Below, one piece after another: positions 55,204 to 62,864 of a DNA stretch of 64,000 nucleotides. The DNA lies in assembly GCF_020829595.1 (NCBI RefSeq), contig NZ_JAIVFW010000002.1, forward strand, positions 124,001 through 188,000, given 5' to 3'. The notes below the pieces were generated by a model, which was given only the letters and a program-made list of their open reading frames with translations, searched no databases and was not told the DNA's origin. This stretch comes from Nostoc sp. CHAB 5844 (GTDB taxonomy: Bacteria > Cyanobacteriota > Cyanobacteriia > Cyanobacteriales > Nostocaceae). The number at the start of each line of letters is the position of its first letter. Position 1 is the stretch's first letter. A program made the position numbers and the translations under genes.

Positions 55204-55375
55204 AGATAGTAATTAATTAGAATTTAACGACCCAGATATTTTACCAAACAGAGTGTAGGTACGAAGCCAGCTGAAGTTAGACATTGCTACAATTTTTTAA
55301 TTATTTAACTAAGTAGCTGGATAATTTCGTCAATAGTAAACGGTCAAAGGTAAGCTAAAACCCAAGAATGCCCCT

Positions 55376-55624
55376 GTGTGTGTGTTCTTCATTTCAGATT
55401 TAGAGTCAAAAAAGAGCTATACATTCACCACTCAGTTGCCTTTGTGCAAGCTCAACGTTAGACGTTATCTCACCGTAAACCAAAGCGGTACATTCTTTAC
55501 ACATGAGATTTCGTTTACTGAACTTTTGTCTTTTTTATTCAGCAACCTATTAGGTCGAAAATTTCAAAAAGTGTTGCCAGAAGTGATGGATAACATCCGC
55601 AAGGTTGGCGAAGAAAGAAACTGA
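55376..55624 (+). pseudogene. C-terminal remnant of an SRPBCC-like protein
   Basis: Encodes 82 residues; the usable part reads LNVRRYLTVNQSGTFFTHEI, SFTELLSFLFSNLLGRKF, VLPEVMDNIRKVGEE. That matches the C-terminal strand and long helix of polyketide-cyclase/SRPBCC proteins. The N-terminal half is absent and the upstream DNA has no continuing frame. Confidence 0.55.
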
Positions 55625-55685
55625 GTACCATGACGAATGCTATGGCAAAGTGCAAAGTGCAGGCATCTTGGGTAATTTTGTGCGG

Positions 55686-56780
55686 CTAAGACAATGCTGT
55701 TGCTGGACTTAAGCCAAGTTTAAGTAATAAACGCTCAATGTCAAAATGCTCATTCATCAACTGGCGGATGCACTGCACTTTAATTGGTTCGTGGACGCGT
55801 ACTTGACCAAAAGTACGGTCAACAATTTCTACAGTAGTCAGAGTATCTAAGTCAACAGATAAAATCGGTATTTCCAGTTCTTCAGCGCGACTAAGAATAA
55901 ATTGGGGCGGTGGTAGTTGTCCTGTGAGGATGAGGCATTGGGTTGAGGTTTCTAAGGCCGCTTGCTGAATTTCTACACGATCGCCTCCTGTCACCACTGC
56001 CATGTTACGCCGTTTACGGAAATATTTAACAGCTGCATTAACGTTCATCGCACCAATTGCCAGACTTTCTACCATCAAATCTAAGCGATCGCTCCGACAA
56101 AGAACTTCGGCATTTAACTGGTTTACCAGTTCACCCACGCTGACACTCCGCAGTAAATCATTTTTCGGTAGTGTTCCTAGTACAGCAATACCCTGCTGTT
56201 CCAAAAACGGCCGCACAAGATTTTTCACCATTTCAAATTCTTTGGCTGGAATATCATTGAGGACAACACCAACCAAGCGATCGCCCACACGCTGTTTAGC
56301 CGCTAATAAACCATCTATCGACAATAGCGAGTTGTAACGAGTTACTAACAAAACAGCAGCATCCAATACTTCTGCTACTTGCAACGCCGAGAAATCGAAC
56401 AGATTTCCTTCTGTTAAATTTCCTGGCCCCTCTAGTAAGACTAAATCTCCGCGAGAAACGTGCAAATATTGCTGTACTAGCGACTGCCGATAATTAGTGT
56501 TATCTTCGCCGCTTAAACGTTTCTGCACACTGACTTCATCTAAAGCCAGCATAGTAGGCGCAATGCGGTTTGCTGCTAGGTTAAGGCTAGAAGCAATAAA
56601 CTGGACATCTTCTTCAACTACAGTGCCACCAGATGTTCTCAAACAAGTTCCCAACGGTTTACCGTAAGCAATATCCAGTCCTTTTTGCTGTAGCTGATAA
56701 GACAAACCCAAAACTGTTGCAGATTTTCCACTGTAAGTTTCGGTTGATCCAATCAGCAGATGTTTAGCAGATTTTGGCAC
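55686..56780 (-). CDS. AAA_26 / DRTGG-domain protein (phosphotransacetylase-like family)
   Basis: Encodes 364 residues. The N-terminal half is a dethiobiotin-synthase-like P-loop domain (LLIGSTETYSGKSATVLGLS, LVLLEGPGNLTEG, VGVVLNDIP), the C-terminal half is a DRTGG domain (LLRSVSVGELVNQLNAEVLC, NMAVVTGGDRVEIQQAALET). The same pair precedes the catalytic domain in long Pta enzymes, but that domain is missing. Stand-alone forms are conserved in cyanobacteria and of unknown role, probably regulatory nucleotide binding. Confidence 0.85.
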   Translation of the reverse strand: MPKSAKHLLIGSTETYSGKSATVLGLSYQLQQKGLDIAYGKPLGTCLRTSGGTVVEEDVQFIASSLNLAANRIAPTMLALDEVSVQKRLSGEDNTNYRQSLVQQYLHVSRGDLVLLEGPGNLTEGNLFDFSALQVAEVLDAAVLLVTRYNSLLSIDGLLAAKQRVGDRLVGVVLNDIPAKEFEMVKNLVRPFLEQQGIAVLGTLPKNDLLRSVSVGELVNQLNAEVLCRSDRLDLMVESLAIGAMNVNAAVKYFRKRRNMAVVTGGDRVEIQQAALETSTQCLILTGQLPPPQFILSRAEELEIPILSVDLDTLTTVEIVDRTFGQVRVHEPIKVQCIRQLMNEHFDIERLLLKLGLSPATALS

Positions 56781-57111
56781 ACATGCACTCCTAATTTCAA
56801 AAGGAAGTAGAACCCAGCTAGGTGTTTCCTAATTTTAGTTTGTTCCAGCAAAAGACTTACGCTCTTAGCGAGCATAGTTTTTTAGAGTTAACATTTTTTT
56901 GGTTAAAAAATAAGCTTTAATTTATAGTATTTTTGCTATAAAGCTACTAACTACTGGGTATTTAAATTATTACTTTAACTGTTTTCAACTTGATACTAAA
57001 TCCATGAACTCTGCCATGCTTCAATCCCTGAAATAACGCTTGTCTGGGGTAGGTTTGAGAGAAATAAATCTCCTTTGCCATCCTACCACCCTAGACATTC
57101 AGTGAATTGAT
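56781..57111. other. Spacer between two minus-strand genes
   Basis: AT-rich, no frame of note. GGTAGGTTTGAGAG and CATCCTACC (57048-57087) form an imperfect stem that may end the pilus-gene transcript. Confidence 0.4.
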
Positions 57112-57486
57112 TTATTCATCAATACGCAGCAATTTTCGGTAAAATGATTGCGAAAAGTCTGTCACACGATAACGTTTATAATTGTCCATTAATTCAATCA
57201 AAAAACTGATAAACTCAAAACTGGCCATCATCACTTCATAATTGAGGTCAGCATTCCCATCAAACTGCATTCGACAGCGTGTTAAGTCTGAAGGCAGGGT
57301 GGCCACATTCCAAGAAGCGACAAAGGGAATATTTTCACTGGCTTCTATTTTGCGGTGTCCCTCTAAAATGCCTTTTTGATAGAGACTGATGGCATAGGGC
57401 AAGAAATTACGCTTTGTACCTTGAATGTAAGGCAAGTAGACGCTTGCTTGCTGCTGGGTTGCAGGCTGGAGTTGCTCAATAGACAT
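57112..57486 (-). CDS. ebsA: EbsA-like type IV pilus biogenesis protein
   Basis: Encodes 124 residues from ATG 57486 (MSIEQLQPATQQQASVYLPY); the frame extends to 57681 with an unrelated hydrophobic leader I reject. Conserved stretches RNFLPYAISLYQKGILEGHR, VASWNVATLPSDLTRCRMQF and ELMDNYKRYRVTDFSQSFY match EbsA as I recall it. EbsA is needed for pilus assembly and biofilm self-suppression in Synechococcus. No membrane helix, so cytoplasmic. The identity rests on memory of the family and needs a search. Confidence 0.65.
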   Translation of the reverse strand: MSIEQLQPATQQQASVYLPYIQGTKRNFLPYAISLYQKGILEGHRKIEASENIPFVASWNVATLPSDLTRCRMQFDGNADLNYEVMMASFEFISFLIELMDNYKRYRVTDFSQSFYRKLLRIDE

Positions 57487-58009
57487 TGTTGAATATTCCT
57501 CAAGTTGGTTGAAACTGGGGATATTAATCGTTGTCAATAGTATTCCCAAAAAAATTCCTGTAATACACACTACAAAAGAATAAGTCTCAGGAGCAGCAGT
57601 GAAAATCTTAATTAAATGTAAACAATTAATAAGTAATTCTTTGCATTTCGTCTTTTTAGTTTTGACTTTGTGATAGTGCAATCAAAGTTACTACTAAGAA
57701 ATATTAAAATTTCAGTTACAATAAGGCTGCATTAGCTTTGATGACAGCTGGGGCATTAGCGGCGAAAAAACCTAATATTAGGTAGTAAACGCGCTTATTG
57801 CAATGAGTCACAACTGCAAGCTGTGCCTATCTTGCGATTACTTTGCTTAATCTCAACTTGCCATACAAAGGCAACTTACAGATGGGTAAGTTAGTACCAA
57901 TCGCCGATGCAGCAGGTAAGTACAAGTAGCATAGTTCTAAGTTTGACGTTAAATAATTCCCAGATTATTTATGGGTGTATAAAAATACTGGTATTGCATT
58001 AAGTAACCT
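57487..58009. other. Spacer upstream of the GT2 gene
   Basis: Contains a decayed frame near 57825-57930 reading YLAITLLNLNLPYKGNLQMG and LVPIADAAGKYK before a stop, with no start, probably a gene remnant. The rest is AT-rich; the promoter of the glucosyltransferase lies at its right end. Confidence 0.4.
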
Positions 58010-59416
58010 ATGCCAGCGAACTCCTGGCCTGAAAACGATTCATACAAAGAGCTTGAAGGGCTTGACTCTCTGTTGGCTGACCTATCGGCTGAAGAAGAGT
58101 CATTGGTAGGGACAAATCGTTTGTCTCAACCATCCCGGTTTCAAGGACGTAGACGTAAAGCCGCTCTGGTTTTGTCAATAGTTTGGAGCGGCACGATCGC
58201 TCTACACTTAGCTTCTTGGGCTTATATTTTTGTCCTGGGGTTGACCACAATTATGGGACTTCACGCCTTGGTTGTGGTATTTGCTAGACCCCGCCGCTAT
58301 CAAAAAGAAATTCAGGGAGAATTACCCTGTGTATCTTTGTTGGTAGCAGCCAAAAATGAAGAAGCGGTAATTGGTAAATTAGTCAAAAGTCTTTGCAATC
58401 TGGAATATCCAGATGGGAAATATGAAGTTTGGATAATTGACGATAACAGTACCGACAAAACACCGCAAATACTAGCAGAACTAGCACAGGAATATAAAAA
58501 ACTCAAGGTATTGAGGCGTTCCGCCCAAGCAGGTGGTGGTAAATCAGGAGCATTAAATCAGGTTTTGCCTCACACTAAGGGTGAAATTATCGCAGTGTTT
58601 GACGCGGATGCTCAAGTGCCATCAGACTTACTACTCCAGATAGTACCTTTGTTTCAAAGAGAAAAAGTCGGTGCAGTACAGGTACGTAAAGCTATAGCCA
58701 ACGCCAAGGAGAATTTTTGGACGAAGGGACAGATGTCAGAAATGGCTTTGGACACTTGGTTCCAGCAACAGCGGATTGCTTTGGGTGGCATTGGCGAATT
58801 GCGAGGTAATGGTCAATTCGTCCGGCGCACAGCTTTAGAAAGTTGTGGTGGATGGAATGAAGAAACCATTACCGATGACCTGGATATGACTTTCCGGCTG
58901 CATCTAGACAACTGGGATATTGAGTGCGTATTCTACCCAGCAGTCCAAGAAGAAGGCGTGACAACTGCGATCGCGCTTTGGCATCAGCGTAACCGTTGGG
59001 CTGAAGGTGGCTATCAGCGCTACTTAGATTACTGGGATCTAATTCTGAAAAACCGCATGGGTACTCGCAAAACCTGGGATATGCTCATGTTTATGATTAC
59101 CATGTACATCTTGCCAACAGCTGCCGTCCCAGATTTATTAATGGCAGTTGCTCGACATCGCCTGCCACTGTTCAGCCCCGTTACTACCTTATCTGTATCT
59201 ATGTCTGTTTTTGGGATGTTTGCCGGACTGCGGCGGATACGTCAAGAGCAAAAATTCACGGTTGCCACTTATCCTGTGTTACTACTACAAACCCTGCGCG
59301 GCACATTATATATGTTGCACTGGTTAGTAGTGATGAGTAGTACAACTGCCCGGATTTCCATCAGACCAAAGCGCCTGAAATGGGTAAAGACAGTACATTC
59401 TGGCAGCGGAGAATAG
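58010..59416 (+). CDS. mgdA: Membrane family-2 glycosyltransferase, probable monoglucosyldiacylglycerol synthase
   Basis: Encodes 468 residues. A cytoplasmic head and two membrane helices (about 52-92) precede the GT2 catalytic domain: VSLLVAAKNEEAVIGKLVKS, DDNSTDKT, IAVFDADAQ, ITDDLDMTF and WHQRNRWAEGG, i.e. the D,D,D,QxxRW set of processive enzymes. More helices follow. This arrangement and the N-terminus resemble the cyanobacterial enzyme that adds glucose to diacylglycerol in galactolipid synthesis. Other GT2 membrane enzymes, such as polysaccharide synthases, cannot be excluded. Confidence 0.72.
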   Translation: MPANSWPENDSYKELEGLDSLLADLSAEEESLVGTNRLSQPSRFQGRRRKAALVLSIVWSGTIALHLASWAYIFVLGLTTIMGLHALVVVFARPRRYQKEIQGELPCVSLLVAAKNEEAVIGKLVKSLCNLEYPDGKYEVWIIDDNSTDKTPQILAELAQEYKKLKVLRRSAQAGGGKSGALNQVLPHTKGEIIAVFDADAQVPSDLLLQIVPLFQREKVGAVQVRKAIANAKENFWTKGQMSEMALDTWFQQQRIALGGIGELRGNGQFVRRTALESCGGWNEETITDDLDMTFRLHLDNWDIECVFYPAVQEEGVTTAIALWHQRNRWAEGGYQRYLDYWDLILKNRMGTRKTWDMLMFMITMYILPTAAVPDLLMAVARHRLPLFSPVTTLSVSMSVFGMFAGLRRIRQEQKFTVATYPVLLLQTLRGTLYMLHWLVVMSSTTARISIRPKRLKWVKTVHSGSGE

Positions 59417-59494
59417 GAAGGCAAAAATTTAAAGTCAAAAGGCAAAAGAATTTTTTTCTTTTGCCTTTTTGCTTTTTACTTTTACCTTCTTAAA
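59417..59494. repeat. Inverted AAAGTCAAAAG / CTTTTACTTTT heptamers
   Basis: AAGTCAAAAGGCAAAAG (59432-59448) faces CTTTTGCCTTTTTGCTTTTT (59459-59478) between convergent genes. It forms a strong hairpin that can serve as a bidirectional terminator. Confidence 0.75.
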
Positions 59495-61459
59495 CTACTC
59501 ATCTGCTTCTGCTTCATCTACCCAATCAGATGCAGTTATCGAACCGGATAAATCCGAGCCATCGTCGGCAAAGCGGACAATTTGCCCATCGAAAAATTGT
59601 GCCAAATGTTGAGCGGCTCTAGTCACTTCTTCCCATTCTTCTGACGAATTTTGTGTAGGTTGTGGCGGAGTTTGGATGTTAGCAGTACCATTACCATTCG
59701 CTGGAAATTCGGTTTTGACAGGTGGAGGTGTAACTGGTGGCTGAGGTACTGGTACAGGTGGAGGTGTAACTGGCTGCGCTGTTGCTGCTGGTGGTGGATT
59801 ATGGTTGTTGGACTTAGGAGGAGATGGCTGCTGAACAAGGTTGGAATCATTGGATGATGGTTCTTTCCTAATTGTAGAAGAGGTTGCAGCAATGGCTTTT
59901 TCTAAGCTAACCTCAACGCCTCGATTAACAGTCTGCTGGAAAGCTGCTGCAATCATAGTTAGATCTGATTTAACTTTGTCGTACCATGCAGGTTTTACAC
60001 CTACACGCGCACTATTACCATCAAACTCAATCAGATGGCACATTTGACCTAATAATGCTCGTCGGGGAAGTAACTGAATGTTGCTTAGTACTTGCTGCCA
60101 AGTTGCCGTTAAGTCCACTTGTGTAGATGGCATAACTTCTTCGGCAGCGGGTACTGAGGTGACTGGCTGTACAGGCTCAGGTGAAGCAACGGGGGTAGGT
60201 GTGACTGGCTGTGTGGGAGTAGGTGAAGCAACGGGGGGAGGTGGCGAGATAGGTTGCTGGAGTGAAGGTGCAGGGGTTGCTTTTTCGGTTGGTGGTGGTG
60301 ATGGGTGATGGTTATTTTGTGGTGCAGGTATACTGACTTTTGGTGAAACAACTGTGGTTGACTGAACACTGGCACTTGGTAATAATCCTAGTAATGTCAC
60401 CTCTAACCACAAACGCGGTTGGGTAGTATTTTTAATTTGGATTTCGGCTGTTCGCAGATGTTGTTGTCCAGCAAAAATTGTACTCATGTGTAAATTTTGC
60501 GCCAACTCAACTAAGGCTGTCCAAGTTTGTTCAGTACAAGCTACTAAATCTTGGCGGTTGGGGGCTGTTTTGGCAATGAGTAAGTCACGGTAAAGGTTGG
60601 CGAGATTTTGCAGAATAGTGAGCGGTTCTCGTCCCCGGTCGAGGATGTAACTACTACAGTCTAAAATTGCTTCTGGGTTATCTTGAGCGATCGCACTCAA
60701 TAATGCTAACAAGTCTCTCTCACTAACGGAACCGACTAAATCCCAAACTCTATCAGGGGTGACTTCTCCCGATAACAACGCTAATTGGTCAAGTAAACTC
60801 TCTGCATCGCGCAACCCACCCTGCGAAATTTGGGCTACTAAGATGACAGCTTCTTCAGTAATATCAATACTTTCCTTCCAGGCGATCGCATTTAAATGCT
60901 TCACCATCGCCTCTAGTTGAATGCGTCTAAAATCAAACCGCTGACAGCGAGAAATAATTGTCGGTAAAACTCTCTGCGGATCTGTAGTTGCTAAAACAAA
61001 TACTACGTGCTTTGGTGGTTCTTCTAGTGTTTTTAATAACGCGTTGAATGCCTGAGTACTGAGCATATGACATTCATCGACCACATACACTTTATACCGA
61101 CACTGCACTGGGGCGAACTGTGCTTTTTCTATGAGTTCGCGGATATTATCGACACCAGTGTTACTAGCGGCATCGATTTCAATTACATCTAAAGAGTAGC
61201 CTTTTGTTATGCCTTGACAGACATCGCACACGCCACAAGGTTCAGCTGTCGACTTATCACTTTTGAGACAATTAAGAGATTTGGCCAGAATTCTCGCACT
61301 AGATGTTTTACCTGTACCTCTTGGCCCGGTAAACAAATAAGCAGGGGCAATTTTAGCTGTACGGATAGCATTAATTAGCGTAGTAGCGATCGCCTCTTGC
61401 CCCACTAGTTCAGCAAAACTCTTTGGACGATACTTGTGGTGCAGCGGTTCGTAAGGCAT
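59495..61459 (-). CDS. dnaX: DNA polymerase III subunit gamma/tau
   Basis: Encodes 654 residues. AAA+ clamp-loader domains: YLFTGPRGTGKTSSARILAK (Walker A), a four-Cys zinc motif in CLKSDKSTAEPCGVCDVCQG, VYVVDECHMLSTQAFNALLK and TTDPQRVLPTIISRCQRF. A Pro/Thr/Val-rich, low-complexity linker (about residues 365-445 and 530-600) leads to the C-terminal tau region. It loads the sliding clamp. Some cyanobacterial dnaX genes carry an intein; none is present here, the Walker A and DEAD-like regions are uninterrupted. Confidence 0.95.
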   Translation of the reverse strand: MPYEPLHHKYRPKSFAELVGQEAIATTLINAIRTAKIAPAYLFTGPRGTGKTSSARILAKSLNCLKSDKSTAEPCGVCDVCQGITKGYSLDVIEIDAASNTGVDNIRELIEKAQFAPVQCRYKVYVVDECHMLSTQAFNALLKTLEEPPKHVVFVLATTDPQRVLPTIISRCQRFDFRRIQLEAMVKHLNAIAWKESIDITEEAVILVAQISQGGLRDAESLLDQLALLSGEVTPDRVWDLVGSVSERDLLALLSAIAQDNPEAILDCSSYILDRGREPLTILQNLANLYRDLLIAKTAPNRQDLVACTEQTWTALVELAQNLHMSTIFAGQQHLRTAEIQIKNTTQPRLWLEVTLLGLLPSASVQSTTVVSPKVSIPAPQNNHHPSPPPTEKATPAPSLQQPISPPPPVASPTPTQPVTPTPVASPEPVQPVTSVPAAEEVMPSTQVDLTATWQQVLSNIQLLPRRALLGQMCHLIEFDGNSARVGVKPAWYDKVKSDLTMIAAAFQQTVNRGVEVSLEKAIAATSSTIRKEPSSNDSNLVQQPSPPKSNNHNPPPAATAQPVTPPPVPVPQPPVTPPPVKTEFPANGNGTANIQTPPQPTQNSSEEWEEVTRAAQHLAQFFDGQIVRFADDGSDLSGSITASDWVDEAEADE

Positions 61460-61577
61460 GGAGGGAAAATGTCAATGCATTTTCAAAATTAATTTTATAT
61501 TAAGCGCCCAACTCGGCGTTCACATATTTTAAACGCAGCGTGTCTGTTTTTATTATAGTACAAATGAACTAAAAATA

Positions 61578-61647
61578 AAAGTATGAAGTATGAAGTGTGA
61601 AGTCTGAAAAATTAAGATTTCATACTTCATACTTTACACTTCAGCCT
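61578..61647. repeat. Inverted GAAGTAT heptamer arrays
   Basis: GTATGAAGTATGAAGTGTGA (61581-61600) with CATACTTCATACTTTACACT (61620-61639) form a long hairpin upstream of the next gene. Confidence 0.75.
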
Positions 61648-61690
61648 TCAGTTGGAGCGATCGCTACAATTTTAGGGTATACAATACTTT

Positions 61691-62392
61691 ATGGTGCGGC
61701 AAATGCTCAAGCGGTTAGTTCAATGGCTCAAAAACCTTTTCCAAAGTTTGTTCGGGAGAAAATCGACTCCGAAAAAAGCCGAGGTGAATGTCCAACCAGA
61801 GTCAGCACCACCCCTGAGCGATACGGATTTGGAATTTCTGTTCACCGAACTTTTAGAGGGAGTGCATCAGGCGCGAGGACAAGCCTGGGCGCTCAAGTGG
61901 TTGCACAATATTGAGCATCGTGTTTCCACACAACGTTGGATAGAGTGGTTACGACGCTTTGGCGAAAGACTGCTGGCAGCACCTACACCCAATAATGAAT
62001 TAGCAGCGCGGTTAGTACAATTGGGTGATTTAGGTGTAGGAGAAATTGGAGATGAAGCTTACGAAATTGGGATGCAGTTGTTGACACGTAATTCTGGCGA
62101 ACCTATATGGGAATATGACGGGCCAGATGCTTTCAGCACAAATTTCCCACCAGCAGAAAGCTACGCAGTACAAGAAGAAACAGAAACAACCGATAACTCT
62201 GCCTCGGAAGGAGATTACCAAACCGTTACCCTAGAACAGTTGTTTGGGATGATGCAGGAAGATCAAAACTTACGCCAGCAGATTTCTCAGCAACTCGGAA
62301 TTGAGTCAGACGATCCAGAAGTGATTATCAAGGAATTGGTTAATCAATACTATACTCCCAGTAATTCAACTTCCGATGAAACGCTGGCTTAA
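61691..62392 (+). CDS. Hypothetical protein, first of two tandem paralogs
   Basis: Encodes 233 residues; the ATG at 61703 aligns with the paralog's start and may be used. MLKRLVQWLKNLFQSLF is an amphipathic opening helix, then LSDTDLEFLFTELLEGVHQA, RGQAWALKWLHNIEHRVSTQ, RWIEWLRRFGERLLAAPTPN and LGVGEIGDEAYEIGMQLLTR. The next gene repeats this order. The C-terminus differs: an acidic region and a QDNLRQQISQQLGIESDDPE-type helix. Function is unknown; helical, soluble. Confidence 0.75.
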   Translation: MVRQMLKRLVQWLKNLFQSLFGRKSTPKKAEVNVQPESAPPLSDTDLEFLFTELLEGVHQARGQAWALKWLHNIEHRVSTQRWIEWLRRFGERLLAAPTPNNELAARLVQLGDLGVGEIGDEAYEIGMQLLTRNSGEPIWEYDGPDAFSTNFPPAESYAVQEETETTDNSASEGDYQTVTLEQLFGMMQEDQNLRQQISQQLGIESDDPEVIIKELVNQYYTPSNSTSDETLA

Positions 62393-62494
62393 GCAAATCC
62401 ATCAATTTTGGATTGTATAGCTGTAGTCACTTAAGTTAGGACAGTGTTGATGGCTCAAAGTCTTGAATTCACAGGGTTTATACTCAGCGAGAAG

Positions 62495-62600
62495 TTGCGT
62501 GCGGTGAACCACTTGCGGTGGACGGGTTTCCCGGCATAAGCAAAGTAGTGAACCCGGAGGGGGGTTCCCCCGCCCTTGCAAACTTCGGTGACTCAGCACT
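62495..62600. repeat. GC-rich dispersed repeat
   Basis: Contains GGTGGACGGGTTTCCCGGCA as at 32257, plus GGGGGGTTCCCCCGCCCTTG. Ends in GTGACTCAGCACTCAGCAC heptamers. Confidence 0.7.
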
Positions 62601-62665
62601 CAGCACTTTATGATCAATGGATGACAACTAACAAAGTTTTGTATATTTTTTATAAACATCTACCC

Positions 62666-62759
62666 TAGGACTTACGCAAAAATTGCCACAAAGCTTAATT
62701 TATCGAACCGCCAAAGCGCCAAGAACGCCAAGAATTCGTAGAGTGTGCGTAAGTCCTAT
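62666..62759. repeat. MITE-like element, second copy
   Basis: TAGGACTTACGCA and TGCGTAAGTCCTA ends 94 bp apart, core CGAACCGCCAAAGCGCCAAG. Same family as 17120-17214. Confidence 0.75.
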
Positions 62760-62864
62760 ACCCGATAAACCCGTTAATATCAGTGGGTTCCACGCAAATC
62801 TAGATTTTTTTGACATAACGATCGCTACAATCTAGGATAAACAAAACCTTCAGAGTATGTACAG

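Larger units (their letters stand above)
62393..62864. other. Spacer with two repeats between the paralogs
   Basis: Holds a GC-rich block and a TAGGACTTACGCA element, listed separately. No gene. A promoter for the second paralog is expected near 62780-62850. Confidence 0.5.

Noticed and set aside
57487-57681. Hydrophobic leader of the EbsA-like protein
   Set aside because: The conserved protein begins at 57486; the leader looks like chance coding in AT-rich DNA.
59495-61459. Intein in dnaX
   Set aside because: Known in some cyanobacteria, but the AAA+ motifs here are continuous and length is normal without one.
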